A stretch of DNA of 64,000 bases from Amycolatopsis echigonensis (GCF_014174495.1 NZ_JACJHR010000037.1:19097-83096); one strand, 5' to 3'; shown: positions 1 to 8,728, numbered from the stretch's first letter. The notes: a model not told the origin generated them from the letters alone. Made by a program: numbers and translations.

Positions 1-1
1 C

Positions 2-85
2 GCACTGTCCGATGAGGACTGGACCGAGATCAGGGAACAGAGCAAGAAAGCCAGCGCGGCGGCGAAAGCACAGCGCAGCGTGTGA
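2..85 (+). CDS. C-terminal tail of an unidentified protein (partial)
   Basis: The first 28 codons of the window read open from base 2 and end at TGA (83-85). The tail is hydrophilic and lysine/alanine rich, ending in KAQRSV. A strong hairpin follows 10 bases after the stop, which supports this being the real end of a gene. The family cannot be named from 27 residues. The gene is cut by the window edge and points the opposite way to the large operon that follows. Confidence 0.5.
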   Translation, partial: ALSDEDWTEIREQSKKASAAAKAQRSV

Positions 86-95
86 ACGGGCGGGG

Positions 96-119
96 CCGCT
101 GCCTCGGGCGAGGCAGCGG
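96..119 (+). terminator. Hairpin terminator after the partial gene
   Basis: Bases 96-106 (CCGCTGCCTCG) and 109-119 (CGAGGCAGCGG) are perfect 11-bp complements separated by two bases. The hairpin lies 10 bp after the stop at 85. There is no clear T tract, which is common for actinobacterial terminators. Confidence 0.6.
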
Positions 120-299
120 ACCTGTTCAGCGTCCGCAGTCGAAGCCGCCGCTCGGATCGGCGTAACGGGCTTCGGCACGTTCGCCAGCGACTCCCCCAAT
201 TCCGCCAGTCCCGCTGAAATAGCGGCCATCGCTTCGTCTTCCGCTCCGTGAGCCGCGTGCATCGGAGCGGCCGCGACCGGAGCCGGGGGCTCGTCCGAG

Positions 300-618
300 A
301 TGGAATGCCATGCGTTACGGGCGACCACCGCGTCGGACTACCAGCAAGCCATGCGGGTCCGGCGCGTCGCACAGGCGAAAATGGACGCGCTGCTGGAGAC
401 GGCCGACCTGGTCGCCACGCCTATGGGACATCTCGGCGCACCGCCGCTGGCGGAGGTCACCGGTCTGGACCCGACCAGCGTGATGACGTCGCTGCACACG
501 GCGTACTGGAACCCCCGGGCGACCCGGTGCTCGTGCTCCCGATGGGGTTTTCCGAGCAAGGCCGGCCGCTCGCGTTGTCGCTGGCGGTGTGGCGGTGGGG
601 AGAAGGGCTGGTCGTGCG
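300..618 (+). pseudogene. Inverted 3' fragment of an amidase
   Basis: Read on the plus strand, this stretch encodes the C-terminal part of an amidase-signature protein. It starts around ASDYQQAMRVRR, continues through a 'TADLVATPMGHLGAPP' segment, then needs a +1 correction near 515 (a run of five C where six would keep frame) to reach 'DPVLVLPMGFSEQGRPLAL', the usual C-terminal block of the family. The matching N-terminal half lies on the opposite strand just to the right (619-1350). The simplest reading is that one amidase gene was broken by a local inversion with loss of 60-100 middle codons. I cannot exclude two different amidase remnants meeting here. Confidence 0.6.
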
Positions 619-1350
619 GCCGGAGACGCCGTGCAGCGTGAGGCCGCCCAGATAGTCGCCCGGCTGGGTCTCCGCCGCATACGAGTCGGCTGGATGGTGC
701 CCGGCCAGCACTGACAGCAGCAGCGCGCAGTCCCGTGCGGTGCGCACCAGCGGACCGACGTGGTCGAGGGCGTAGCAACCGAAGGTTGGCTCGGGACCGG
801 TTGAGACCGGTGACGCCGTTGAACCCGGCCGGCATCCGGATGCTGCCCGCGGTGTCCGAGCCGAGCGCGCCCAGCACCATCCCGGACGCGACGCCGCTGC
901 CACAGCCCGAGCTGGAACCGCCTGCGTAGTGCGCGAGGTTCCAGGCGTTGCGGGGCACCGGAAACGGCTTGCCGGGGTCGGGCACGCCGAGGGCGAACTC
1001 CATCGTGGTGAGCTTCCCGAGCACGATCCCGCCGGCGCGCCGCAGCCGGGCGACGGCCGGGGCGTCCCCGATCCCCTCCGCCCAGGCGCCGTTGTGGGCG
1101 CGCCCTCGGCAGCCAAGATGTCCTTGATCCCCAAGGGGATGCCGTCGAGCGGACCGGCGGGCTCGCCGCGCGCGAACCGTTCGTCGGCCGCGCGGGCCGC
1201 GTTCCGACCACCCGCGTCGTCGCGGTGCAGGAAGACCCCCAGCACCGGGTCGAACGCATCCGCCCGTGCGATCGCCTCCTCGACCAGTTCCGACGCACTC
1301 GCCCGGCCCGCGCGCAGATCCGCCGCGGAACCGGTGATCGTCCTGATCAC
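619..1350 (-). pseudogene. 5' part of an amidase, frameshifted and cut by an inversion
   Basis: The GTG start (1348-1350) overlaps the stop of the upstream kinase gene as GTGA, so this was the last gene of the operon. The frame begins VIRTITGSAADL and includes the amidase lysine motif GIPLGIKDIL. A frameshift near 1092 moves to the frame with the serine-rich block GGSSSGCGSGVASGMVLGAL and GSDTAGSIRMPAGFNGVTGL. A second frameshift near 800 restores the first frame at YALDHVGPLVRTARDC. Homology ends at about 619 after GGLTLHGVSG, where the other half continues on the other strand. With two frameshifts and the lost join, no active amidase can be made. Confidence 0.75.
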
Positions 1351-2363
1351 GACGCAGCTTGCTCGGCCGCGGCCAAGAAGGACTTCACGAGTCCGGAGTC
1401 CGCGTAGTACTCGTCCCCCACGCCCTGCACGGCCCGCCGTCGCCCGTACTCGTACAGCACGGCCAGCTTCCACAACGCCAGCGCGGTGTACCAGCCCAGT
1501 CCGGACAGATCCCGCCCAGTCTGGTTCGCATACCGCTCGGCCAGTTCGGCGCGGACGGGATAGCCCTCCTCCAGCGCGGCGACCCCGAGGTCCTCGGTCG
1601 GCGTCCGCACCTGCCCGGCGACCGGCCAGGACGCCAGGAAGTAGCCGACGTCGAACAGCGGGTCCCCGAGCGTGGCCAGTTCCCAGTCGAGCACCGCGAG
1701 AACCCGCCCCGGCGAGTCCGGAGACACGATCACGTTCCCGAGCCGGTAGTCGTTGTGCACGATGGTCGCACCGGCTTCGGCGGGCACGTGCGCGGCGAGC
1801 CACGCGTCGAGCTCGGCGAATTCCGCCGGCGGCTTGCCGTTGCCGTCGGCGATGAGACGCCCCATCCGGCGGAAGTGCCGGGCGTTGAATCCCTCCGGGC
1901 GACCGAGTTCTCCCAGCCCGCGCGCGGCCCAGTCCACCGAGTGCAGGGTGGCCAGAGTGTCCACAAGGGACTCCCCGATCCGCCGCCGGTCGGCAGGAGT
2001 GGCCAGCTCGGGAGGTGTGCGTTCGGTGATCACGGGCCCCTCGACGTAACTCATCACGTAGAACGGCACGTCGAGCACTTCGCCCGGCTGTCCGGTGGCG
2101 AGCACCTCGGCCACCGGAACGCCGGTCCCCGCCAGCGCGCCGATCAGCTTCGCCTCGCGCAGCATGTCGTGCGCCCCGGGCGGGGTCGGCGGCGGAGGCG
2201 GACGGCGCACGACCGCCTGCCGCTGTCCGTCGCTGACCAAGAAGGTCAGGTTCGAGTGCCCGTCGCCGATCCGCCGCGTGCTGACCGGACCGGAACAGAT
2301 CCCTTTCCGGGCGAGGAAATCGGCGAGCAGGGCGCGTTGCGGTTCGCTCCAGTCCCAGCTCAT
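1347..2363 (-). CDS. APH/ACAD10-type phosphotransferase family protein
   Basis: A 338-residue aminoglycoside-phosphotransferase-fold protein of the type usually found beside acyl-CoA dehydrogenases (FadE36/ACAD10 N-domain group). The catalytic loop HNDYRLGN is at about 203-210 and the metal-binding segment LDWELATLGDP at about 225-235; the N-terminal lobe has GDGHSNLTFLV. Members of the ACAD10 group are thought to phosphorylate hydroxyacyl-CoAs in 4-hydroxy acid breakdown; applying that role here is inference. The ATG overlaps the stop of the upstream CrtC/AttH-like gene as ATGA, and its own stop overlaps the amidase remnant start as GTGA, so it is translationally coupled on both sides. An unrelated antibiotic kinase is unlikely given the setting. 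Confidence 0.85.
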   Translation of the reverse strand: MSWDWSEPQRALLADFLARKGICSGPVSTRRIGDGHSNLTFLVSDGQRQAVVRRPPPPPTPPGAHDMLREAKLIGALAGTGVPVAEVLATGQPGEVLDVPFYVMSYVEGPVITERTPPELATPADRRRIGESLVDTLATLHSVDWAARGLGELGRPEGFNARHFRRMGRLIADGNGKPPAEFAELDAWLAAHVPAEAGATIVHNDYRLGNVIVSPDSPGRVLAVLDWELATLGDPLFDVGYFLASWPVAGQVRTPTEDLGVAALEEGYPVRAELAERYANQTGRDLSGLGWYTALALWKLAVLYEYGRRRAVQGVGDEYYADSGLVKSFLAAAEQAAS

Positions 2364-3292
2364 CGACCGCTCTCGATCAGGTGCTGCAGGTACTGGCCAG
2401 GCCAATGCGTCTCGAACTGCCCCGCACCTTCCTCGCCGTCGATGGCGACGGTGCAGGCAGCCTCGGTGATCACGGTGCCCATCGGGTCCTTGGTGGGCAG
2501 CTTGATCACACCGTACGCGTCCATCACCAGCCGAGTGGTCTCGCCGGTGATGTCCACGACGTCCGCTTCAAGGTGCTTCTGCGTCATGTCGTCGTGGTAG
2601 TCGGCGTGGTGCTTGATGTGCGAGACCGGCACCGTGACCCCGTCCTTGACCACGTACCCGGCGAAGCCCCATTCGCCGCGCGCGATCCAGATCCAGCCGT
2701 TGACGACCCGGCCGGACTCGGTGTAGGCGATGAACCACTTCCAGTGGTGCGGCACGCCCCAGTCGCGGGTGCCCCACGAATGGTCCCGGTGCCCCTTGCG
2801 GTCCAGGGAAATCCGCCGTCCGCCGACCTCCAGGAACCCGGTGACGTGCCCGGTCTGCTCAAGCCGGTTCGCGGCGAACCACGACGGCAGCCCGTCGGGA
2901 TTGCTCTTGTAGCTGAACGCGTCGTGCAGCGCGGTGAAGTCGAACTGCAGGTTCACCTCGTCGCTGGCGTAGCTGACCTGCGCGGTGCGGCGCAGTTCCG
3001 GTTGTTTGACCGAGAGGCCCTCGAACTCGAAGTTGTCCAGGTCCATGTCGTCGCCGACGGAGCCCTGCGCGAGCTTCAGCGCCACGGGTTCCTTGCCTGG
3101 CCCCCAGACGGAGACGTTGTAGCCGGTCTTGCCGCGGTTGGTCAGGTACAGGTAGACCTGCATGCCGAGTTGCTCGTCGGGCAGGATCATCTCCCAGAAC
3201 AGGGAATCCCGCATCCGGCCGCCGGGTTCCGGCCAGTGCCGCAGGTCGTCGTGCGGACCGAAACCCGGGTCGATGTCCCCTAATGTCACCAT
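2360..3292 (-). CDS. CrtC/AttH-like lipocalin-fold protein of unknown function
   Basis: A 310-residue protein without signal peptide or membrane segment. The segment GHRDHSWGTRDW (about 167-178) resembles the conserved DHxWG block of the hydroxyneurosporene synthase/AttH group, which carries two lipocalin-like barrels. Such proteins are frequent in actinobacterial lipid operons, but their reaction is mostly unknown. I chose ATG at 3292 because GGGAAGG lies about 8 nt upstream; a GTG at 3301 overlapping the previous stop is the alternative. It sits between two crotonase genes and the APH-like kinase in the long minus-strand operon, so it probably handles the same substrate. The family call is tentative. 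Confidence 0.7.
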   Translation of the reverse strand: MVTLGDIDPGFGPHDDLRHWPEPGGRMRDSLFWEMILPDEQLGMQVYLYLTNRGKTGYNVSVWGPGKEPVALKLAQGSVGDDMDLDNFEFEGLSVKQPELRRTAQVSYASDEVNLQFDFTALHDAFSYKSNPDGLPSWFAANRLEQTGHVTGFLEVGGRRISLDRKGHRDHSWGTRDWGVPHHWKWFIAYTESGRVVNGWIWIARGEWGFAGYVVKDGVTVPVSHIKHHADYHDDMTQKHLEADVVDITGETTRLVMDAYGVIKLPTKDPMGTVITEAACTVAIDGEEGAGQFETHWPGQYLQHLIESGR

Positions 3293-3297
3293 CTTCG

Positions 3298-4113
3298 TCA
3301 CCTTCCCGTGAACTGCGGCGCGCGCTTGTCCTTGAACGCCGCCAATGCCTCGGTCATGTCGTCGCAGCGGGTCAGCAGCGCCTGCCCGCGGTTCTCCAGC
3401 TCCAGTGCCCCGGCGTAGCTCGCGACTTCTTGGTTGCGCTGCAGTGCCCGTTTGGACATCCGCACGCCGCCGGGCGAGTTCCCGGCGATCTGCCGGGCTG
3501 TCGCCAGCGCCTCGTCCATCAGGTTCTCGCTCGGGACGACGCGGTTCACCAAGCCGATCCGCGCCGCTTCCTCGGCGGCGACAACCCTTGCCGTGTAGGC
3601 AATCTCGGCCGCCCGGCCCGGACCGACGAGCCGGGTCAGCTGCCACGACGTGCCCAGCTCCCCCGCCGAGAGGCCCACCTTGACGAAGGCCGCGTTGAAC
3701 TTCGCCGTCGGCGCGGCGAGCCGGATGTCCGCCGCCAGTGCGAGCGAGAGACCGCCGCCGGACGCGGCACCGTGCACCGCCGCGATCACCGGGAACGGCA
3801 GCTCGCGGATCGCGGCCAGGCCACCGGTCGCGGTCTCCTGGAAGTGCAGGAACTCGCGGACGCCCATCCGCGTGATCACGTCGATCTCGTCCAGGTCGAA
3901 CCCCGCGCAGAACGCGCGCTCTCCGGCACCGGTGACGATCAGCGCGCGAGCCTTGCTGTCCCGCATGGCCCTGGCCGCCGCGAGGAATTCGCCGAACATC
4001 CCCGGCGTCATGGAATTCATCCGGCCCGGCCGGTTGATCCGCAGCACCAGCACGCCCTCTTCGGGCGATTCGAGCGTGAGGGTCCGCAGTTCCGGGACCT
4101 CGAAGTCGATCAT
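3298..4113 (-). CDS. Enoyl-CoA hydratase/isomerase family protein (no hydratase glutamates)
   Basis: A 271-residue crotonase-fold protein. The oxyanion-hole segments are FCAGFDL (68-74) and HGAASGGG (114-121). Classical hydratases have Glu right after GGGx and another 20 residues later; here these places hold Ser123 and Ala/Phe in FNAAFVKVG, so ordinary hydratase chemistry is unlikely. An acidic residue in SAGELGTSW may serve as the base, as in dienoyl-CoA isomerase-type members (inference). It is a tandem paralogue of the gene at 4125-4931, sharing the ends ALELENRGQALLTR and FTGR. It belongs to the long minus-strand operon. Confidence 0.85.
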   Translation of the reverse strand: MIDFEVPELRTLTLESPEEGVLVLRINRPGRMNSMTPGMFGEFLAAARAMRDSKARALIVTGAGERAFCAGFDLDEIDVITRMGVREFLHFQETATGGLAAIRELPFPVIAAVHGAASGGGLSLALAADIRLAAPTAKFNAAFVKVGLSAGELGTSWQLTRLVGPGRAAEIAYTARVVAAEEAARIGLVNRVVPSENLMDEALATARQIAGNSPGGVRMSKRALQRNQEVASYAGALELENRGQALLTRCDDMTEALAAFKDKRAPQFTGR

Positions 4114-4124
4114 GGGGGGCTCCC

Positions 4125-4931
4125 TCAGCGTCCAGTGAACTTCGGTGCGCGCTTCTCCTTGAAGGCGGCCAGTGCTTCGGGCATGTCCTCGCTCCGGGTG
4201 AGCAGTGCCTGCCCGCGGTTCTCCAGTTCCAGCGCGGCGGCGTACGAGGTGATCTCCAGGTTCGCCTGCAGCGCCCGCTTGGACAGCTGCACGCCGCCGG
4301 GCGAGTTGGCGCGGATCAGCCGGGCCATCGCGATGGTCTCGTCCAGCAGCTTCTCTCCGGGCACCACGCGGTTGACCAGCCCGATCCGCTCGGCCTCCTC
4401 GGCGAACACGAATCGTCCGGTGTAGGCGATTTCCGATGCGAGTGCGGGACCGATCAGCCGCGGCAGCAGCCAGGACGAGCCGAGATCGCCCGCCGACAGT
4501 CCGATGCGGACGAAGGCGGCGTTGAACTTCGCCGACTCGGCGGCCAAGCGGATGTCCGCGGCCAGCGCGAGCGCCAGACCGCCGCCCGCGGCCGCCCCGT
4601 TGACCGCGGCGATGACCGGGATGCGCAGCGACCGCAGCGCGGACAGCGCGCGGACCGCGTGTTCCTGCCGCTCCAGCATGCCCAGCGCGGTCAGCCCGGT
4701 CAGCTCGTCGGCGTCGTCGAGGTCGTATCCGGCGCAGAACGCCTTGCCGGCGCCGGTGACGATCAGCACCCGGGTCTCATCGTCGTCGCCAAGTGCGAAG
4801 GCCAGTTCCTCGAGCTCGGCGAACATGCGCACCGTCATCGAGTTCAGGGACTCCGGGCGGTTGAGCGTCGCCACCACGATGCCCTCTTCGGGCCGGGACA
4901 GCTCCATCGTCTCCGGTTTCAGCTCCGCCAT
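4125..4931 (-). CDS. Enoyl-CoA hydratase/isomerase family protein, tandem paralogue
   Basis: A 268-residue crotonase-fold protein starting MAELKPETMEL. The oxyanion-hole segments are FCAGYDL (about 65-71) and NGAAAGGG (111-118). As in its downstream paralogue, both hydratase glutamates are absent (Ala120 and FNAAFVRIG), with an Asp in SAGDLGSSW instead. The pair probably arose by duplication and may form a mixed oligomer or act on successive intermediates (inference). The ATG overlaps the stop of the LLM oxidoreductase by one base (TGATG), so translation is coupled. Confidence 0.85.
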   Translation of the reverse strand: MAELKPETMELSRPEEGIVVATLNRPESLNSMTVRMFAELEELAFALGDDDETRVLIVTGAGKAFCAGYDLDDADELTGLTALGMLERQEHAVRALSALRSLRIPVIAAVNGAAAGGGLALALAADIRLAAESAKFNAAFVRIGLSAGDLGSSWLLPRLIGPALASEIAYTGRFVFAEEAERIGLVNRVVPGEKLLDETIAMARLIRANSPGGVQLSKRALQANLEITSYAAALELENRGQALLTRSEDMPEALAAFKEKRAPKFTGR

Positions 4932-5947
4932 CAGCGCATTCCCTCCACAATGGACTCTGTCGCGTCCTCGGCTTCTTCGGGCTTGAGCCCCCAGGGCACG
5001 CTGACGAGGTTCAGATGGTCGTAGTCGCGCGCGTGCACCGCCACGCGCTCCTTCAATTCGCCGGGACGGCAGGCCACTCCGACGGCGTCGATTACCTCGT
5101 CCGGCACCGCGGCGGCCATCGCCTCGGGATCCCGGTTCCGCGCCGCCTCCCGGATCCGGTCCTGCGCTTCGGTCCAGCCGTGCAGGGCGAAAAGCCGGTC
5201 GTACACACGAGAAGCGGCGTACTGCGCGACGGCGAAGGCCAGACGGCGGCGTGCGGCCTCTTCGTCGGAGTCCACCGCGCACATGAGGATGCCCATCAAC
5301 TGCACGTCGCTCTCCGCGCGGCCGGAGTCCGTCAGCCCCTTGGCCAGGCCCGGCCGCACGACCTCCCGCACGTAGGCCGAGGTGAACATCGGATGCCCGA
5401 CCAGCCCGTCCGAGACCCGGCCCGCCACGCGCAGCATCAGCGGGTTGACCCCGGCGGTCCAGATCGGCAGGTTCTCCTGGACCGGCGGCGGGGTGTCGGA
5501 GGTGGGCTTGAGCCGGACCCGGTAGAACCGGCCCTCGTGCTCGACCGGCCCCTCGTGCAGGCGCCAGAGCTTGCGCAGCACCGTGACCAGTTCCTCCATC
5601 CGGGCGGCCGGGGCCTCGCCGCTGACGCCGTGCCAGTCCTCCATCATGCGCGGGGTCCCGTTGCCCAGCCCGAGGGTGAGCCTGCCGCCGGACAGCTCGT
5701 CGAGGTCGCGTGCCTCGGCGGCCCACACGAGCGGGGTGCGGCCGACTCCGTAGGCGATGTTGCTGCCCAGCCGGACCCGGCTGGTGGCGTTCGCCAGCAC
5801 CGCCAGCGGCACGGTCACCGACCGGTTGTACAGCTCGTTGGCCCACACCGCGGAGAATCCGGCCTCCTCGGCCCTGGTCGCGAGGTCGGCGAGCCGCCGG
5901 TACCGCTCGGGCCCGCTGCCCGCGCTGAACACGGTCAGTCCGTACAT
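4931..5947 (-). CDS. LLM-class F420-dependent oxidoreductase
   Basis: A 338-residue luciferase-like monooxygenase-fold protein that starts MYGLTVFSAGSGPERY after a strong AGGAGGA site. The N-terminal half has the usual class features: an early barrel, NATSRVRLGSNI, and an SGGRLTLGLGNGTPRMMEDW segment. The family uses F420H2 or FMNH2 to reduce or oxidise substrates such as alcohols and enoyl compounds. F420 use is inferred from the actinobacterial setting. Its place between the racemase and two crotonases suggests a redox step on the operon's acyl-CoA or alcohol substrate. An upstream ATG at 5980 would add 11 Arg/Ser-rich residues and lacks a comparable ribosome site. Confidence 0.85.
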   Translation of the reverse strand: MYGLTVFSAGSGPERYRRLADLATRAEEAGFSAVWANELYNRSVTVPLAVLANATSRVRLGSNIAYGVGRTPLVWAAEARDLDELSGGRLTLGLGNGTPRMMEDWHGVSGEAPAARMEELVTVLRKLWRLHEGPVEHEGRFYRVRLKPTSDTPPPVQENLPIWTAGVNPLMLRVAGRVSDGLVGHPMFTSAYVREVVRPGLAKGLTDSGRAESDVQLMGILMCAVDSDEEAARRRLAFAVAQYAASRVYDRLFALHGWTEAQDRIREAARNRDPEAMAAAVPDEVIDAVGVACRPGELKERVAVHARDYDHLNLVSVPWGLKPEEAEDATESIVEGMR

Positions 5948-5957
5948 TCCTGTCCTC

Positions 5958-7126
5958 CTACTCCGCGACCGCGATCGCACCCGACCGCCGCCAGTCCCGC
6001 ATCCGCTGCCCGCTCACGCCCCAGTCCCGCAGCGCTTGTTCCGTGTGCTCGCCCGGCACGGGCGGCGGATGGCGCAGCGCGGCCGGGGTCCGGCTGAATT
6101 TCGGTGCCGGCGCGGGCTGCACCAGCCCGTCTTTGTCCACAAAGGACTTTCGCGCCACGTTGTGTGGATGTCGCGGTGCTTCGTCCACGTCGAGCATCGG
6201 CGCCACGCAGGGAGTTCGTCCCTCGCGAGCCGCACCCACTCGTCCCGGGTGCGGGTGCGCACCGCGTCGGCGAACAGCTTCCGCAGCCGCGGCCAGCCGG
6301 TCTTGTCCTCGCGATCGGGCCGGTCGGCGGGCAGGCCGAGCAAGTCAACGAGATCGTCGTAGAACCGCCCTTCCAGCGCAGCCACGGAAAGCCAGCGCCC
6401 GTCCGCGGTCTCGTAGACGTCGTAGTACGGCGCGCCGCTGTCGACCAGGTTCGTGCCGCGCTCGGGATTCCACGCGCCGGTCTGCGCGAAGCCGAAGAAC
6501 GCCGTGCCCAGCAGCGCGGCACCCTCGACCATCGCCGCGTCGACCACCTGCCCCTGCCCGGACCGGTGGCGTTCCAGCAACGCCGCGAGAAGGCCGAGCG
6601 CCAGCAGGTAGCCGCCTCCGCCAAAGTCGCCGACGACGCTCAGCGGCGGAGTCGGCGGCTGTCCCTGGCGGCCGATCAGCGAAAGCACCCCGGACAGCGC
6701 GACGTAGTTCAGGTCGTGCCCCACCGCCTGTGCCAGCGGACCGTTCTGGCCGAAACCAGTCATCCGCCCGTAGACGAGCGCCGGATTGCGCGCCAGGCAC
6801 TCTTCGGGCCCGATACCCAGCCGTTCGGCGACTCCGGGGCGGAATCCTTCCAACAAGGCGTCGGCCCGCTCCACGAGATCGAGCACCACGCCAGCACCGT
6901 CGGGGTGCTTGAGGTCGACCGCCACTGACCGGCGGCCACGATGCAGCAACTCGGCGCGGAAGTCCGTGTTCGGCCCGACCAGGGCGGCGCCCGCGCTGCG
7001 GTCGATCCGGAGCACATCGGCACCCAGATCGGCCAGCAGCATGGCGCAGAACGGTCCCGGGCCGATCGAGCCGATCTCGATCACCCGGACGCCCGCGAGC
7101 GGTCCTGTCACGGCGTCGCTCCTCAC
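5958..7126 (-). pseudogene. Alpha-methylacyl-CoA racemase (CaiB/BaiF family) with a frameshift
   Basis: The GTG start overlaps the upstream hydratase stop as GTGA. The first 300 residues are a clear CaiB/BaiF-family racemase: GVRVIEIGSIGPGPFCAML near the start, the AMACR-type GHDLNYVALSG (catalytic His region) and VVGDFGGGG (catalytic Asp region). Near 6224 one base seems missing: the frame EWVRLAR would continue as EGRTPCVAPMLDVDEAP in another frame and finish at TAG (5958-5960). Unshifted, translation runs on to 6014 with an unrelated Arg-rich tail that lacks the normal C-terminus. It is either a recent frameshift or a sequencing error. If intact, it would interconvert 2-methyl epimers ahead of acyl-CoA dehydrogenation. 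Confidence 0.8.
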
Positions 7127-7890
7127 GCGAAATTCGGCGGCCGCTTCGCCAGGAAAGCGGTGAGCCCTTCTCTCGCCTCGCCGGTCTCGAACAGTTCCTG
7201 CTCCTGTTCGACCTCGTACCGGAACCCTTGCTCCAGCGGCAGGTCGAACGCGGCGTCCACGGTGCGGATCACCGCCTGCTGCGCGGGCAACGACAGCCCG
7301 GCCAGCTCTCCGGCGAGTTCCAGCGCGGCCTTCTCCGCCGTCCCGGCGGGCACCAGCCGGTCGATCAGCCCCATCGCGTGGGCTTCCTCGGCGGGCACCT
7401 GGCGTCCGGTGAGCATGATGTCCAGCGCGCGGCCCCGGCCGACCAGCCGCGGCAGCCGCTGGGTGCCGCCCGCACCGGGGATAAGGCCGAGTTTCACTTC
7501 CGGCAGCCCGAATTTCGCCGCGGCCGAGCCGACCCGCAGCGAGCAGGCCATCGCCAGTTCCAGCCCGCCGCCGAGGGCGAGGCCGTCCACTGCGGCGATC
7601 GTGATCCGGTCCGCCGAGGCCACCCGGTCGAGCACTCCGCGCAGCTTGTCGCCGTACTCGGTGAACGATTTCGCGTCGATCGAGGACATGTGCTTGATGT
7701 CCGCGCCCGCGGCGAAGCAGCCCGGCACCTCGGACGAGATGACCACGACCTTCGCCCCGGCCGCCTCGTCGAGCGCGGCGTGCAGCCCGTCGATGATCGG
7801 CAGGCCCAGCGCGTTGGCGGGCGGGCGCTTCAGCGTGCAGACCTCGACCCCCGCCCCGGCGGAGCGGCGCACGACCACGTTGTCGCTCAT
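7123..7890 (-). CDS. Enoyl-CoA hydratase (BadK-like candidate)
   Basis: A 255-residue crotonase with both hydratase glutamates in place: Glu111 in GGGLELAMAC and Glu131 in GLPEVKLGLIPGAGG, 20 residues apart as in rat mitochondrial hydratase. FAAGADI (about 59-65) and GLALGGG give the oxyanion hole. It therefore probably hydrates a 2-enoyl-CoA. Next to the BadH-like and MenB/BadI-like genes it is the natural candidate for hydrating cyclohex-1-ene-carboxyl-CoA or a related ring, the BadK role. That assignment rests on context and general similarity only. The MenB/BadI-like gene ends 13 nt upstream. Confidence 0.88.
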   Translation of the reverse strand: MSDNVVVRRSAGAGVEVCTLKRPPANALGLPIIDGLHAALDEAAGAKVVVISSEVPGCFAAGADIKHMSSIDAKSFTEYGDKLRGVLDRVASADRITIAAVDGLALGGGLELAMACSLRVGSAAAKFGLPEVKLGLIPGAGGTQRLPRLVGRGRALDIMLTGRQVPAEEAHAMGLIDRLVPAGTAEKAALELAGELAGLSLPAQQAVIRTVDAAFDLPLEQGFRYEVEQEQELFETGEAREGLTAFLAKRPPNFA

Positions 7891-7903
7891 GATGAACCTT
7901 TCG

Positions 7904-8728
7904 TCAGGGACGGCGCGGGAACCGGCCGAAGTCCGGCGTGCGCTTGTCCTGGTAGGCCTCGCGGCCTTCCTTGGCTTCCTCGGAGGCGTAGAACAGCAGG
8001 TTGGCGTCGTGCGCGAGCTGTTGGATCCCAGCCAGGCCGTCCTCTGCGGCGTGGAAGCTCGCCTTGAGCATCCGCAGCGCGAACGGCGAGAGCGCGAGCA
8101 TTTCCCGGCACCATCGCACGGTCTCGGCCTCCAGCTCCGCCAGCGGCACGACGGTGTTGACCAGGCCCATCTCCAGTGCCTGCCGGGCGTCGTACTGGCG
8201 GCACAGGAACCAGATCTCCTTGGCCTTGCGTGCGCCCACCAGGTTCGACAGGAGCCCGGCGCCGAACCCGCCGTCGAACGAACCCACCCGCGGCCCGGTC
8301 TGCCCGAACCGAGCGTTGTCCGCCGCGATCGCCAGATCGCACACCAGCTGGAGGACGTGTCCCCCGCCGATGGCGTACCCGGCGACCATCGCGACCACCG
8401 GTTTCGGCAGCCGTCGGATCTGGACGTGCAGGTCGGTCACGTGGAACCGGCCGGGCTTCCCGGGCTCGGACAGGTAGCCGGTGTCGCCGCGCACGCGCTG
8501 GTCGCCGCCGGAGCAGAACGCCAGATCTCCCTGCCCGGTCAGGACGATCACGCCGATTTCGGTGTCCTCGCGTGCCACCTCGAGCGCGTCGGAGATCTCG
8601 ACGAGCGTCTGGGGGCGGAAGGCGTTGCGCACTTCCGGACGGCAGATGGTGATCTTCGCGATTCCGTCCCCGCTGTAGTCGAGACGGATGTCGTCGTAGT
8701 CGCCGATCTGCTTCCAGTCCACCCTCAT
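7904..8728 (-). CDS. MenB/BadI-like crotonase: candidate ring-cleaving ketoacyl-CoA hydrolase
   Basis: A 274-residue protein very close to the type I MenB/BadI branch of crotonases: FCSGGDQRVRGDTGY (71-85), GYAIGGGHVL (117-126), GPRVGSFDGGFG (145-156) and EIWFLCRQYDA. It keeps the Gly/Ser pair of the type I site (Gly145, Ser150), not the Asp found in mycobacterial MenB. MenB closes a ring by a Dieckmann-type reaction; BadI runs the reverse and hydrolyses 2-ketocyclohexanecarboxyl-CoA to pimeloyl-CoA. The ATG overlaps the stop of the BadH-like dehydrogenase (ATGA), with a hydratase downstream and no other menaquinone gene nearby. I favour a BadI role. Menaquinone synthesis remains possible. 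Confidence 0.8.
   Translation of the reverse strand: MRVDWKQIGDYDDIRLDYSGDGIAKITICRPEVRNAFRPQTLVEISDALEVAREDTEIGVIVLTGQGDLAFCSGGDQRVRGDTGYLSEPGKPGRFHVTDLHVQIRRLPKPVVAMVAGYAIGGGHVLQLVCDLAIAADNARFGQTGPRVGSFDGGFGAGLLSNLVGARKAKEIWFLCRQYDARQALEMGLVNTVVPLAELEAETVRWCREMLALSPFALRMLKASFHAAEDGLAGIQQLAHDANLLFYASEEAKEGREAYQDKRTPDFGRFPRRP

Noticed and set aside
120..299. Coding-like minus-strand stretch (VAAAPMHAAHGAEDE and following)
   Set aside because: Its composition looks coding, but it runs into the hairpin at 96-119 and has no start, ribosome site or family match. Probably a remnant; not annotated.
1347..2363. Aminoglycoside resistance kinase
   Set aside because: The APH fold is clear, but the operon context and ACAD10-like motifs point to lipid metabolism rather than antibiotic resistance.
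7904..8728. Menaquinone biosynthesis gene menB
   Set aside because: The sequence is MenB-like, but no other men gene is nearby and it overlaps a BadH-like gene, so a catabolic BadI role fits better. Not fully excluded.
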